From: Chara braunii
Taxonomy: Eukaryota > Streptophyta > Charophyceae > Charales > Characeae
DNA length: 38,441 nucleotides
Direction of reading: 5' to 3'
Assembly: GCA_003427395.1 (NCBI GenBank)
Contig: BFEA01000002.1
Location: forward strand, 6,548,582 to 6,587,022
Of the stretch, positions 31,259 to 38,441 are shown piece after piece. Position 1 is the stretch's first letter. Every line of letters starts with the position of its first letter. The notes below the pieces were generated by a model that was not told where the DNA came from, did not search any database, and saw only the letters and a list, made by a program, of their open reading frames with translations. The position numbers and the translations under genes were made by a program.

Positions 31259-32545
31259 ACGAACGGAGTTCGTAGGAGAAGGAAGCGTCGCAACGCGAAG
31301 CGTATGGGAAAAAGTGAGCGGGAAAGGATTCGAGGGGAGGAGGGAGTGACGCAGAAAGGTGGGTACGTCAAACCAGTAGGGATTATATGTGAGGGATTCA
31401 CGGAGGAGAAGCTCGATATCGTCAACACACTCGCAAAACTGGATAAAAGGGGTGTGCGTAAGTTTATACTGACATCCATCGGGGGTAACTGCTGGCTAGA
31501 TGGGTGGAAGAAGATTAGGAAGGCCTTTGGAACGTCAACCGTCACATGCGAAAGTGGGACGATGACGCTGGCAAAATGTGAGCAGTATTTGGAGCAGGGT
31601 GGATGTGTGACGGTGAGATATCTGCGACGATGGCATAGTCGGAGTAAGATTCGGAAGCATGAGTTGATCAAAACATTGCGTGATCCCAGGCGGATTAGTG
31701 ACTTGAAGCACCGAGACACAGAGGAGTTGTTCCGTTTGTATCGAGCGGCTAAAGAGTTTCAGAAGAAGTTCACAAGATCGTATCTGAGAAGAGTAATCGG
31801 AAGGGTTATCAAGGATGTTTCGGGTTGGATCATGGGGGTAAACATTAATGTTAAACTGAAGTTTGACGATCGTGTGAAGTTGGTGGAGGTTCGAAAGTTG
31901 GTCAACGATAAGATTGGGGAACAAGCGCTGCCATCATGCATGATGAAGAGAGCACGTAGCAAGGTGAGGATCGTTTGGACAAGCAATCCATCGGTCGCCG
32001 ACTTGTTACATAATCAACGGACGTATGCGCGTGCAGACGTCTGTACCTGCACGTGTGCAGGATTACCCTATCCAAGGATAGGAGAACATGTGCGATTCAG
32101 ACTGCGTGATATGGACGGTGTACACCCGATGTTGTGCAACGCGAAGAATATACCGAGGACATCATATCCGGATCGAAGTACGTTGTTGAGACGCGAGATT
32201 GAAGAAGCTTTCAATAAGTGGCCGAATCGAGGATCGAAGACGTGTGTGACGACAGTTGAGCATGTAAGCAATTGTTTGATTAGAACGGTGGCGCAACCCG
32301 AGAAGTACCTGCAGATGGGAACGCTCAACGCGCTGAAAAACCAACTGACTGGGTTGGTATGTTCCCCACTGGATAGGAATCCGGGCGAGACCCTCGTGAT
32401 CTGCCCGGCCCTGTACCATACGGCGATGCTCTCCACCTTTGTATGCAACAGCGGTTATAAGATCATGGAGATAACCGAGGAGGTGATCGTCGAGAAGATG
32501 AGTAGGGAGGTGACATAAGCCGGGCTGAAGAACTTCGTTAAAATC

Positions 32546-33679
32546 GACAAGAAAGGAACATTCGGTTGCGCTTACGTTCAGCCGAAGCACAAAGATCTGG
32601 ACAGATACCGACCAATCTGTCCATCCTACAGCGAGCCGACTGTTAAAACCTCGAGGGCGGCAGCTAAGGCTTTGAACCATCTACTATATGCATTACCAAT
32701 GAAATGGCACTTCAATCTGCAGTCAGTGACGGACCTGGTACCAAGAATCGAGAAGATCAACAAGCAGATCCAACGATTTCCAAGGCAGGATCTGCAAATA
32801 TCCACGATGTCATATGACATCAAGGATATGTTTAGCAAGCTACCACACATGGACATCATGGAAGCAGTTGATTGGATCGTCGATCATTTTCAGAGTAGAG
32901 GAAAGAAGTCAGTAGGAGTGAACACTAGAGGACGCGGGAGCTCTTTCGGGCGTACCACTGGAGCTGATCACTGGAGGAAAATCGAGCTGGAGGAATTGAG
33001 GCGTTTTGTAGGTTTGGATCTTCAGCACACCTATATCAAGGCGACTGGCGTGCTCTTGAAACAGGTGGCTGGAATTCCCATGGGGAAAAGTACCAGCCCA
33101 CCGCTGGCGTGCATCATGTGTGCACACGCTGAGTTCAAATTTCTCTGTGAACAAAGGAGTCAGCGGGCCAACATCTTCGGGATCCGGCTGATTGACGACG
33201 TGAGTGTCGTTATTGCATCCAAGAAGAAGGACAGGAGGATTAGTGAGCAGATTCGTGCAGATTTCGAAAAATGCTACCCAAGGAACCTTACGCTGAAGCG
33301 CACGGATGGAGGGAAAAAGAACTGGGATTTTCTCGGATTGGAAATGCGGCAACAGGACGTGACGCCATTCCTCTCCTATGTACAGCTCTCGAAGAACGAA
33401 AAGACAGTATGGACGGAAGAAAGATTGGAATTCAAAATCGGACAGGAATACCACTCGTGGGGGAGTAAACGGCAGAAAAGTGCAGTGATCCCAAGTCGAC
33501 TGCATAGAATTGAGAGGAACACGATTGTGCGCAACGAGTTACCAGACAAAGTGTTGACGCTGTCCAGGGAACTGAGGATGATGGATTTCCCTCAGGAGTT
33601 TTTCCTGCATGTTCTGAAAAGTTTCTCAAGAGGCAAAGATGCAATCTGGGGCCACATTGCTACATGGTCAACTGGGTAA
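32546..33679 (+). other. Penelope-type reverse transcriptase domain
   Basis: It starts after the TAA at 32516-32518 with IDKKGTFGCAYVQPKH and YRPICPSY, then motif A SYDIKDMFSKLP, motif B GIPMGKSTSP, motif C LIDDVSVVI and motif D NWDFLGLEM. Motif C reads IDD where most retroelements have a tyrosine or alanine before DD. The C-terminal thumb region ends at 33679 with no nuclease after it. Confidence 0.88.
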
Positions 33680-34393
33680 CCATTGGAGTTCTTTAGAAAC
33701 TGGAAGTGATGGGGAAGTGAGTGGTAGTTTGTCTGCAGCGTCCAGGTGATGGTCTGTGGATTGGTAGAGTACTGGGCAATGTATGTAATATGAGTGTATG
33801 GAACCTATGTAGGATTCTGAGAACGTAGGCGGCAAGGCATGTACAGTAACATGTTAACTGGATTGTGTACTTTGAAGCGCGTAAGCATAGGACATAGTGA
33901 TAGGGCTTTGCTGCTGCATGGATTTGTGTGGTGTGACCGCAGCATGGAACATGGAATGTGTCTTTTTGACGAATGTTACCTGAGGACATAGTGATAGGGG
34001 TCTCATTACTGCAGGGTATTGGTGTGGTGTTGGTTTGTCGAGTTCTACCTGCAGTTTGGAGCACTACTGCATGGTTTGGGTGTGGGGTTAACTGCATGGT
34101 GTGGTGTGGTTTGTTTTGTCGGGTTCTGACAACGTTTTTAGGCTAAGGGTGCTAAGGGTCTCGAATTTGAACAGGAACAGGGTCAGCAGGTAGGCTATCT
34201 TCATTGCCCCTGGGGCACTGCTCTGGACCGTTTTCCTGATAGCGGTCGCGAGACTGGGTCTATATCAACAATAGGCGGTAGTTTGTCGGTCTTTTCCGGG
34301 TCCTACGTCGCTGACACTCCGGCATTTCCGGAAATGTCCGGAAGTGGACGTGACCGCGGGGGAGTGTGGAACGAAGGACTAAGTGTGAGGGAG
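33680..34393 (+). other. Penelope-like element 3' region, non-coding
   Basis: A G/T-rich stretch (tggtgtggt-type words at 33910-34120) between the reverse transcriptase stop and the right pseudo-LTR. No ORF with a recognisable domain. It is presumably the 3' untranslated region used for template recognition. Confidence 0.5.
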
Positions 34394-34587
34394 AAGCTGA
34401 GGTGGTGAAAGCCCCTGAAGACGACCGCGTGGCGGCGGTCGAAACCGGTCGGGGTAGCCATACCCACCGGCATATGTGCTGTTTTTGTTGATTTGAATAC
34501 ATCGATACTTGGCAACTTTCGTTTGTCGTTGTATTGGTTTGTGACGTGTATGTTTCATCATCCGTCACTTCACTCTTTTTCATACCT
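34394..34587 (+). repeat. Right pseudo-LTR of the Penelope-like element
   Basis: Direct repeat of 29195-29389. It ends 'ctttttcatacct' and is followed by the second copy of the flanking aggtaa. Confidence 0.9.
34401..34468 (+). ncRNA. Hammerhead ribozyme (type I), right copy
   Basis: The core CUGAAGA is at 34415-34421 and GAAA at 34441-34444. Helix II GACCGC (34423-34428) pairs perfectly with GCGGUC (34435-34440). Helix III is the same minimal ACCGGU as in the left copy. GUC ends at 34450, so cleavage is expected between 34450 and 34451. Helix I pairs 34412-34414 with 34451-34453, then 34401-34405 with 34464-34468. The same single extra C (34422) follows the core. This copy folds better than the left one. 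Confidence 0.78.
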
Positions 34588-34593
34588 AGGTAA
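34584..34593 (+). repeat. Right candidate target-site duplication of the Penelope-like element
   Basis: Exact match of the ten bases at 29185-29194. Confidence 0.7.
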
Positions 34594-34627
34594 TTCAGAG
34601 TTGTGGTATTTCACTCATTTGCTCTCA

Positions 34628-34700
34628 TCAGAGTTCAAACTCCGGCTTCTATTTCAAAAAAACAGTTCAGCAGTGTACCAACAGAGATAGGCCAGCTGGT
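34628..34700 (-). mobile_element. tRNA-like fragment (SINE head)
   Basis: The reverse complement shows an A-box-like ggcctatctctgttgg and, about 50 bases on, ggagtttgaactc, a B-box-like word. It is too diverged and too widely spaced for a tRNA gene. The Penelope-like element inserted about 40 bases to its left. Confidence 0.4.
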
Positions 34701-34854
34701 AGAACAGGCTTTTTTTTTTATTATATAGAACAGGCATTTTAGAACAAGGGCAGTCCGGTTTCAGCATTTCGTGCGAGTGAGTTGGTGTAACAATTCGCTG
34801 GAAGATTGGCGGCTGGCAAAAAAAAAAACAAAACCCATTCGACCAGGTGCCACA

Positions 34855-35260
34855 TTGGCGGCATAGCCGACATAGCATGTAGCCGGCGTAGCTGATATAG
34901 CCGACATAGCCGAATAAGTTTTGCACAGCATCTCAGCATTGCCACTCTTTGTATAACTACGTTGTCGGCATAGCCAGCCGCTTCCATTTGTGCAGGCTAG
35001 GCTATCGGCGGATAGCAACAAATCCGTATAGCCGTGTAGCCGGTTACCATATAGCCCAATAAGATCTGTAACTGTATAGCCGTATAGCCATAGTTGTCTA
35101 GTTCTATAGTCGTATAGCCACATGGGAACATAAAAGCCCTGTAAGATCTGTAACTGTAAGAAGCACAGAGGATAGACGTGCTATTTTTGTTTTGTATAGT
35201 TGTATAGTTAGTTGTCTATTTCTGTAGTCATATAGCGACATGGGAACATAAAGGGATATG
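34855..35260. repeat. Degenerate 'atagccg' repeat region
   Basis: Words of the type catagccg/tatagccg recur more than ten times at irregular spacing. A longer direct repeat of about 45 bases, starting agttgtct and ending catgggaacataaa, occupies 35092-35135 and 35210-35254. No coding signal. Confidence 0.65.
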
Positions 35261-35279
35261 GCCGCAGCTTGGGAATCTT

Positions 35280-35331
35280 CTTTTTTTTTTTGTTTTTTTT
35301 TTTTTGGGGGGGGGGGGGGGGTACATCACAG
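35280..35331. repeat. Poly-T/poly-G homopolymer block
   Basis: Two T-runs are followed by about 17 G. Such blocks often mark retroposon ends or assembly-difficult DNA. Confidence 0.85.
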
Positions 35332-36421
35332 GTGGACCCTCTGACCTGGGCCGATGATGCCTCGTTCAGAGGTCTTACCTTCCTCTTTTGGGAGGGGTGC
35401 CAGGCCCTGTTCTCGGCTTTGGTCGGAGTGCCTGAATCATATGGCACTGACTGCCTTAAAAAAAAAACAAAAGAAACGAAAAAAATAGGAATCTGCGCAG
35501 GGTCTTTCACAAACTTGTGACACAACTTACTCTTTCGTCAGCAGTGGTCCAACGATGGGGCTGTCATTTGCAAAATCAAGTCTTGGATTCGGACAATGAT
35601 CATAGTCGACTGGGTCAGACGGGCTCAACGAGCCTCAACGCGAAGAGGACGGCACTGGTTCTTAGTCACTTGGGCAAGAGGCAATCAGCTCGCTGCCATA
35701 ACTCAGCAGGGCAAGCTGCACATTTCCCCCTGGCTTTCAACATAGACGTCTCTCCCACCCAACCGCTTCGAATCCCTTTCCTTGCTCCCTTCCCCGTTTT
35801 CCCTCCACCACACTCGCTCCCCTTCCCCTGTCCTATTCCCACCATCAATTCCTCAGTTCTCCAACTTTCGTGGTAGAGTTTACAGATGAACCAGGGCAGC
35901 TCGGTTCTGGTTCTGATCACAGTAGGTCAACAGGGGAGGAGGGTGGAGAGTGCCACGGGTTCACAGCGAACTTAGGCTGAGTCCTAGTTCCAACCGGTCG
36001 TTTTTAGGCCGGTTTTTCAGGCCATTTTAGGCCTGTGTATTTCTAGGGTCACTACGATTCTTAGAATTAGGAACAGTGGTTTCTTTGACCTGGGGCAAGG
36101 TCCCACTTGCACGGATTACGAGAATCTGGCCGTTGATCTTTGCAATCTACGGTCAATTTCGCTTAATTCGTGTAAATGGGACCTAGCCCCTGGTATTAGT
36201 ATCGTTTGTAGCACAGGCGTATAGAGAAGTTTGGATTAGAAGTTCGAAGTCTTAGCGTTAGTACTTGCAGGGAAGTAGGTCTTATGCTGGGGACAACTCC
36301 GGGTTGAATTGTGAGGCCCCCGGCCTCCGGTTATCTGATGTTTTGAAATCAACAATGACTGAGTTAAAAAAAAAAAAAAAAAACAGTTTGTGACAAAGAA
36401 AAAAAGAAAAAACTCCCTGTT
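35332..36421. other. Unassigned intergenic sequence
   Basis: No domain-bearing frame. It contains A-rich tracts at 35459-35490 and 36366-36384. Confidence 0.4.
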
Positions 36422-36568
36422 CATAGCCAGCGAAGTGGACATAGTCAACACGCCATAGCCGGCGAAGTGGACATAGTCGCCACGACATTGGCGACGAAGC
36501 CGACATAGCTTCATAGCCGCCGAAGTGAAGATAGCCGAAACGTCATAGCCGTCGAATTCGACATAACC
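36422..36568. repeat. Minisatellite, about 30-31 bp unit, nearly five copies
   Basis: Units of the form catagccggcgaagtggac + atagtcgacacg repeat with substitutions. The first two are closest to each other and later ones drift. The core 'catagccg' is the same word that is scattered at 34855-35130. Confidence 0.8.
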
Positions 36569-36611
36569 AACTCTTTCTGCCCTCTCACGCGCCGGGGCTG
36601 GCCATTGGGGA

Positions 36612-36739
36612 TCGCTCCACTACTCTCGAAATGTGCAAACCGAGAGTGAATCTTCCGCTAGAACATGGAAAGGTACACCACCATCATTGTTTTTTTATTT
36701 TTTTATTTTTTTTGGTGCGTGTCGAGAGTAGTGGAGCGA
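36612..36739. repeat. 18-bp perfect inverted repeat with 92-bp spacer
   Basis: tcgctccactactctcga at 36612-36629 is exactly complementary to 36722-36739. The spacer includes T-rich sequence at 36690-36714. It may be a small foldback element or a hairpin RNA. Confidence 0.75.
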
Positions 36740-37560
36740 GGCCCACGCATTGTCTTCCCCGCCCACGTGGTCCTGCCGCGGACGTGGCTGGCGAAGAGTG
36801 CATGATCGTCGACAAAGGCTGTACTGCTCAGGAACCTGGAAATCTCCGACAGAATTTGTCCGTAATTGCGGTCCCATACGTCCACAAAAGGTCTGAGTCT
36901 GAGCGCGCCCACCGTACTCGGGGCACAAGGCTGTCAAAAAGTCGAAGTCGAAATCGGCTGCAGTTTTTTTTTTTTTTTTTTTTTATATGCTGAAAGGCGC
37001 TCTTTTTTTTTTTTTTTGACGTTAGGCGCTCATTTTGATACACCCCCGCCATGTCACGGTCGTCGCACGGTCGCACGGTCGTCGCACAGTGAGGACATAC
37101 TCACACGGGGAATTTCTTACCTCTTTTTTTTGGACGCAATTGCGGCCCGATGCGTACAGGTACGGGTGTCGTAAACGCGGTCAGATTCATTTAAGATAGT
37201 GCTGATGTGAGTACGCCCTGATTGCAGGGGAAACGGAACCTACCCGTCTCAGCGGCCGTTAGCGTTGAGCGAAAGGTAGGTGGGCGACGTGCCGCGCTAG
37301 CGGCGTGGCCTGGCCGTGCGCGGCGCTTCTGTCGCCCATTCGGTCGGCAGGAAGTGACAGCGTCACTTGGGAGAGAGCATTCCTCTCCCCTCTCCGCGCG
37401 TTCGCGAGTGGCGCGCACGCGCTCCTCCCCTCTCCCCCGCTCAACAACGTCCCGACAGCGGGTAGGAAGGGGAAGGTTCCCCGTGCTGTCCGCCGGAGAC
37501 GACGGGATTCATTTCGTCTTCTTTTAGGCCTGCTGGTCGGGGCATCTTTCCTTCTGTCGC
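36740..37560. other. GC-rich unassigned sequence
   Basis: Poly-T runs at 36965-36984 and 37002-37017, then CpG-rich DNA from 37210 to 37500. ORFs here are Arg-rich products of composition. It could be a promoter or leader of a gene beyond the window, but nothing shows that directly. Confidence 0.35.
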
Positions 37561-37563
37561 TCG

Positions 37564-37587
37564 CTGTCTGTCTGTCTGTCTGTCTGT

Positions 37588-37632
<45 letters not shown>
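37564..37632. repeat. (CTGT)n then (TC)n microsatellite
   Basis: About six CTGT units at 37564-37587, then roughly 19 TC units at 37594-37632. Confidence 0.92.
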
Positions 37633-37634
<2 letters not shown>

Positions 37635-37844
37635 GCCCCCCCACATGTCCCTATCAGTCTATATAGGTGCCTATGAATCTCGCCAGATTTGGCATTGTCG
37701 GCTTCCCCTGGCCCTCGACCGACTTCAACGGAGGGTCCCCTCATTCGTCGCCATAGCGGGCGGAACTTGGTAGAGACCCCCCCCACCTCAAAGCCGTGAC
37801 ACCCCCTCCCCCCTCCCACCGGCCCCGGGGACCTCTCGAACACA

Positions 37845-37877
37845 GACACACACACACACACACACACACAGAGCGAG

Positions 37878-37917
<40 letters not shown>
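37845..37917. repeat. (CA)n then (GA)n compound microsatellite
   Basis: CA run to 37870, then GAGCGA units grading into pure GA to 37917. Confidence 0.92.
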
Positions 37918-37918
<1 letters not shown>

Positions 37919-38010
37919 CTGCAACAGCGTCATAATCGCATCTCGTAATTGGTGACAGCGGAAGTCGGGTTGAGAGAAGCCGGCAGCTGACCGCTGCGTC
38001 CGAAGGAGCC

Positions 38011-38059
38011 GAGGGAGAGGAGGAGAAGGAGGAGGAGGAGGAGGAGGAGGAGGAGGAGG
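38011..38059. repeat. (GGA)n microsatellite
   Basis: Trinucleotide run, pure from about 38029 to 38059. Confidence 0.9.
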
Positions 38060-38204
38060 TGGGGGAGGTGTGCATTCGCCGGCGCGGGATAGGCGGCACC
38101 ATATCCAGCATTTCGCCAGCCAGCGGCTCTATCACTCTCGTTGCGTCTCCTGTCTCCCGCCAATCTGCCTTCAAGTTCCGGCTTGGACAACAGCTGTCAG
38201 GGAT

Positions 38205-38207
<3 letters not shown>

Positions 38208-38263
<56 letters not shown>
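38208..38263. repeat. (GA)n microsatellite
   Basis: About 28 uninterrupted GA units. Confidence 0.95.
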
Positions 38264-38265
<2 letters not shown>

Positions 38266-38367
38266 GATCACGCCCGTGCTTCCCTCCGGCGGAAATGGTG
38301 GAACTCTGATTTCATTTGTTTACCCCGTACGACCACGAGCGATACAGGGAAGAGAAAAAAACGTGCG

Positions 38368-38369
<2 letters not shown>

Positions 38370-38401
<32 letters not shown>

Positions 38402-38441
38402 CGAGCGAGCGAGCGAGAGAGAGAGAGAGAGAGAGAGAGAG
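38370..38441. repeat. (CA)n, (GCGA)n, (GA)n compound microsatellite
   Basis: The three runs follow one another to the window edge. The same CA then GCGA/GAGCGA then GA order is seen at 37845-37917. Confidence 0.93.

Larger units (their letters stand above)
30413..33679 (+). pseudogene. Penelope-like polyprotein: SAP-like, GIY-YIG nuclease, Cys-rich linker, reverse transcriptase
   Basis: One frame of about 1,089 codons broken only by TGA 30794-30796, TGA 31193-31195 and TAA 32516-32518. In order: a Lys/Thr-rich start; a SAP-like helix pair (LGVEDLKKICRKEDVDYEKK, about 30585-30640); an acidic spacer; GIY-YIG (31013-31258); a basic linker with alternating cysteines CTCTC at about 32042-32056 followed by P-x(5)-HV; an IDKKG motif at about 32545; and the reverse transcriptase with YRPICP, SYDIKDMF (Asp 32816), GIPMGKSTSPPLA and LIDDV (Asp-Asp 33194-33199). 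It ends at TAG/TAA-type stop 33677-33679. All catalytic acids are kept. The enzyme would nick a target and prime cDNA synthesis from it. Confidence 0.85.
29195..34587 (+). mobile_element. Full-length Penelope-like retroelement, N-terminal GIY-YIG (Chlamys-like)
   Basis: About 5.4 kb, bounded by direct repeats of 195 and 194 bp (the pseudo-LTRs of this class) and by a 10-base direct repeat outside them. Each pseudo-LTR folds as a hammerhead ribozyme, a hallmark of Penelope-like elements. The coding part has a gag-like ORF with CCHC knuckle and coiled coil, then a long frame with GIY-YIG nuclease upstream of the reverse transcriptase and nothing like GIY-YIG after it. Classical Penelope elements have the nuclease C-terminal. 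The permuted order is known for the Chlamys/Naiad clade, Chlamys being the green-lineage branch. Five or so stops and one frameshift make this copy inactive, but its repeats are about 95% identical, so insertion is fairly recent. Confidence 0.88.

Noticed and set aside
32546-33679. Group II intron, telomerase or LTR-type reverse transcriptase
   Set aside because: The linked GIY-YIG domain, pseudo-LTRs, hammerheads and motif B (GIPMGKSTSP) all point to a Penelope-like element, and no integrase, RNase H or intron RNA structure is seen.
36422-36568. CRISPR-like array
   Set aside because: The units are contiguous diverged tandem repeats with no unique spacers, and the genome is eukaryotic by content.
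37259-37933. 224-codon minus-strand ORF and its neighbours
   Set aside because: Half of it is Arg/Glu or Ser/Leu dipeptide repeat encoded by microsatellites.

Overview
This looks like a gene-poor, repeat-dense piece of a large nuclear genome, most likely from the green lineage. A stonewort (Chara-like) alga is my best guess. The guess rests on three things: a Penelope-like retroelement with an N-terminal GIY-YIG nuclease (an arrangement known from green algae and protists), a PIF/Harbinger transposon carrying a trihelix (MYB/SANT-like) helper, and L1-type LINEs with a zinc-knuckle ORF1. The species is inferred from style of content only. I see no host gene, rRNA gene or functional tRNA gene that I would defend. 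There is one N gap (17021-17173) and two isolated N bases (9806, 29604).

Layout. 1-1240 is a degenerate, pyrimidine-biased repeat tract. 1240-5270 is mostly unassigned with microsatellites and one small two-helix membrane ORF. 5340-8560 is a minus-strand LINE fragment (ORF1 plus the start of the ORF2 endonuclease), cut off next to a perfect 20-bp palindrome. 9750-13500 is a nest of small elements: four copies of one foldback MITE family and tRNA-derived SINE pieces. 13861-13957 is a 97-bp hairpin. 13961-19923 is a nearly 6-kb PIF/Harbinger element with terminal inverted repeats, a plus-strand trihelix gene and a minus-strand DDE transposase, both decayed. About 20440-26900 is a plus-strand LINE of the same family as the minus-strand one. 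27028-27966 is an unrecognised Ser/Thr-rich ORF.

29195-34587 is the most interesting object: a full-length Penelope-like element. It has 195/194-bp direct repeats (pseudo-LTRs), a matching 10-bp sequence at each outer edge, and a hammerhead ribozyme fold in each pseudo-LTR. It encodes a gag-like protein with an RG/RD-rich N-terminus, CCHC knuckle and coiled coil, followed by one long reading frame carrying a SAP-like segment, GIY-YIG nuclease, a Cys-rich linker and reverse transcriptase. 34600-38441 holds a tRNA-like fragment, tandem repeats built on 'catagccg', an 18-bp inverted repeat and a dense cluster of (GA)n, (CA)n and (GGA)n microsatellites.

Coding regions of all the autonomous elements are broken by a few in-frame stops. 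Most can be explained by single C-to-T or G-to-A changes (CGA, CAG, CAA or TGG to stop), so I read them as recently dead copies decaying by cytosine deamination. How the parts would have worked together when alive: the GIY-YIG nuclease nicks the target and the reverse transcriptase primes there, with the hammerheads processing the Penelope RNA; the LINE uses its AP-endonuclease; the Harbinger pairs a trihelix DNA-binding helper with its transposase.
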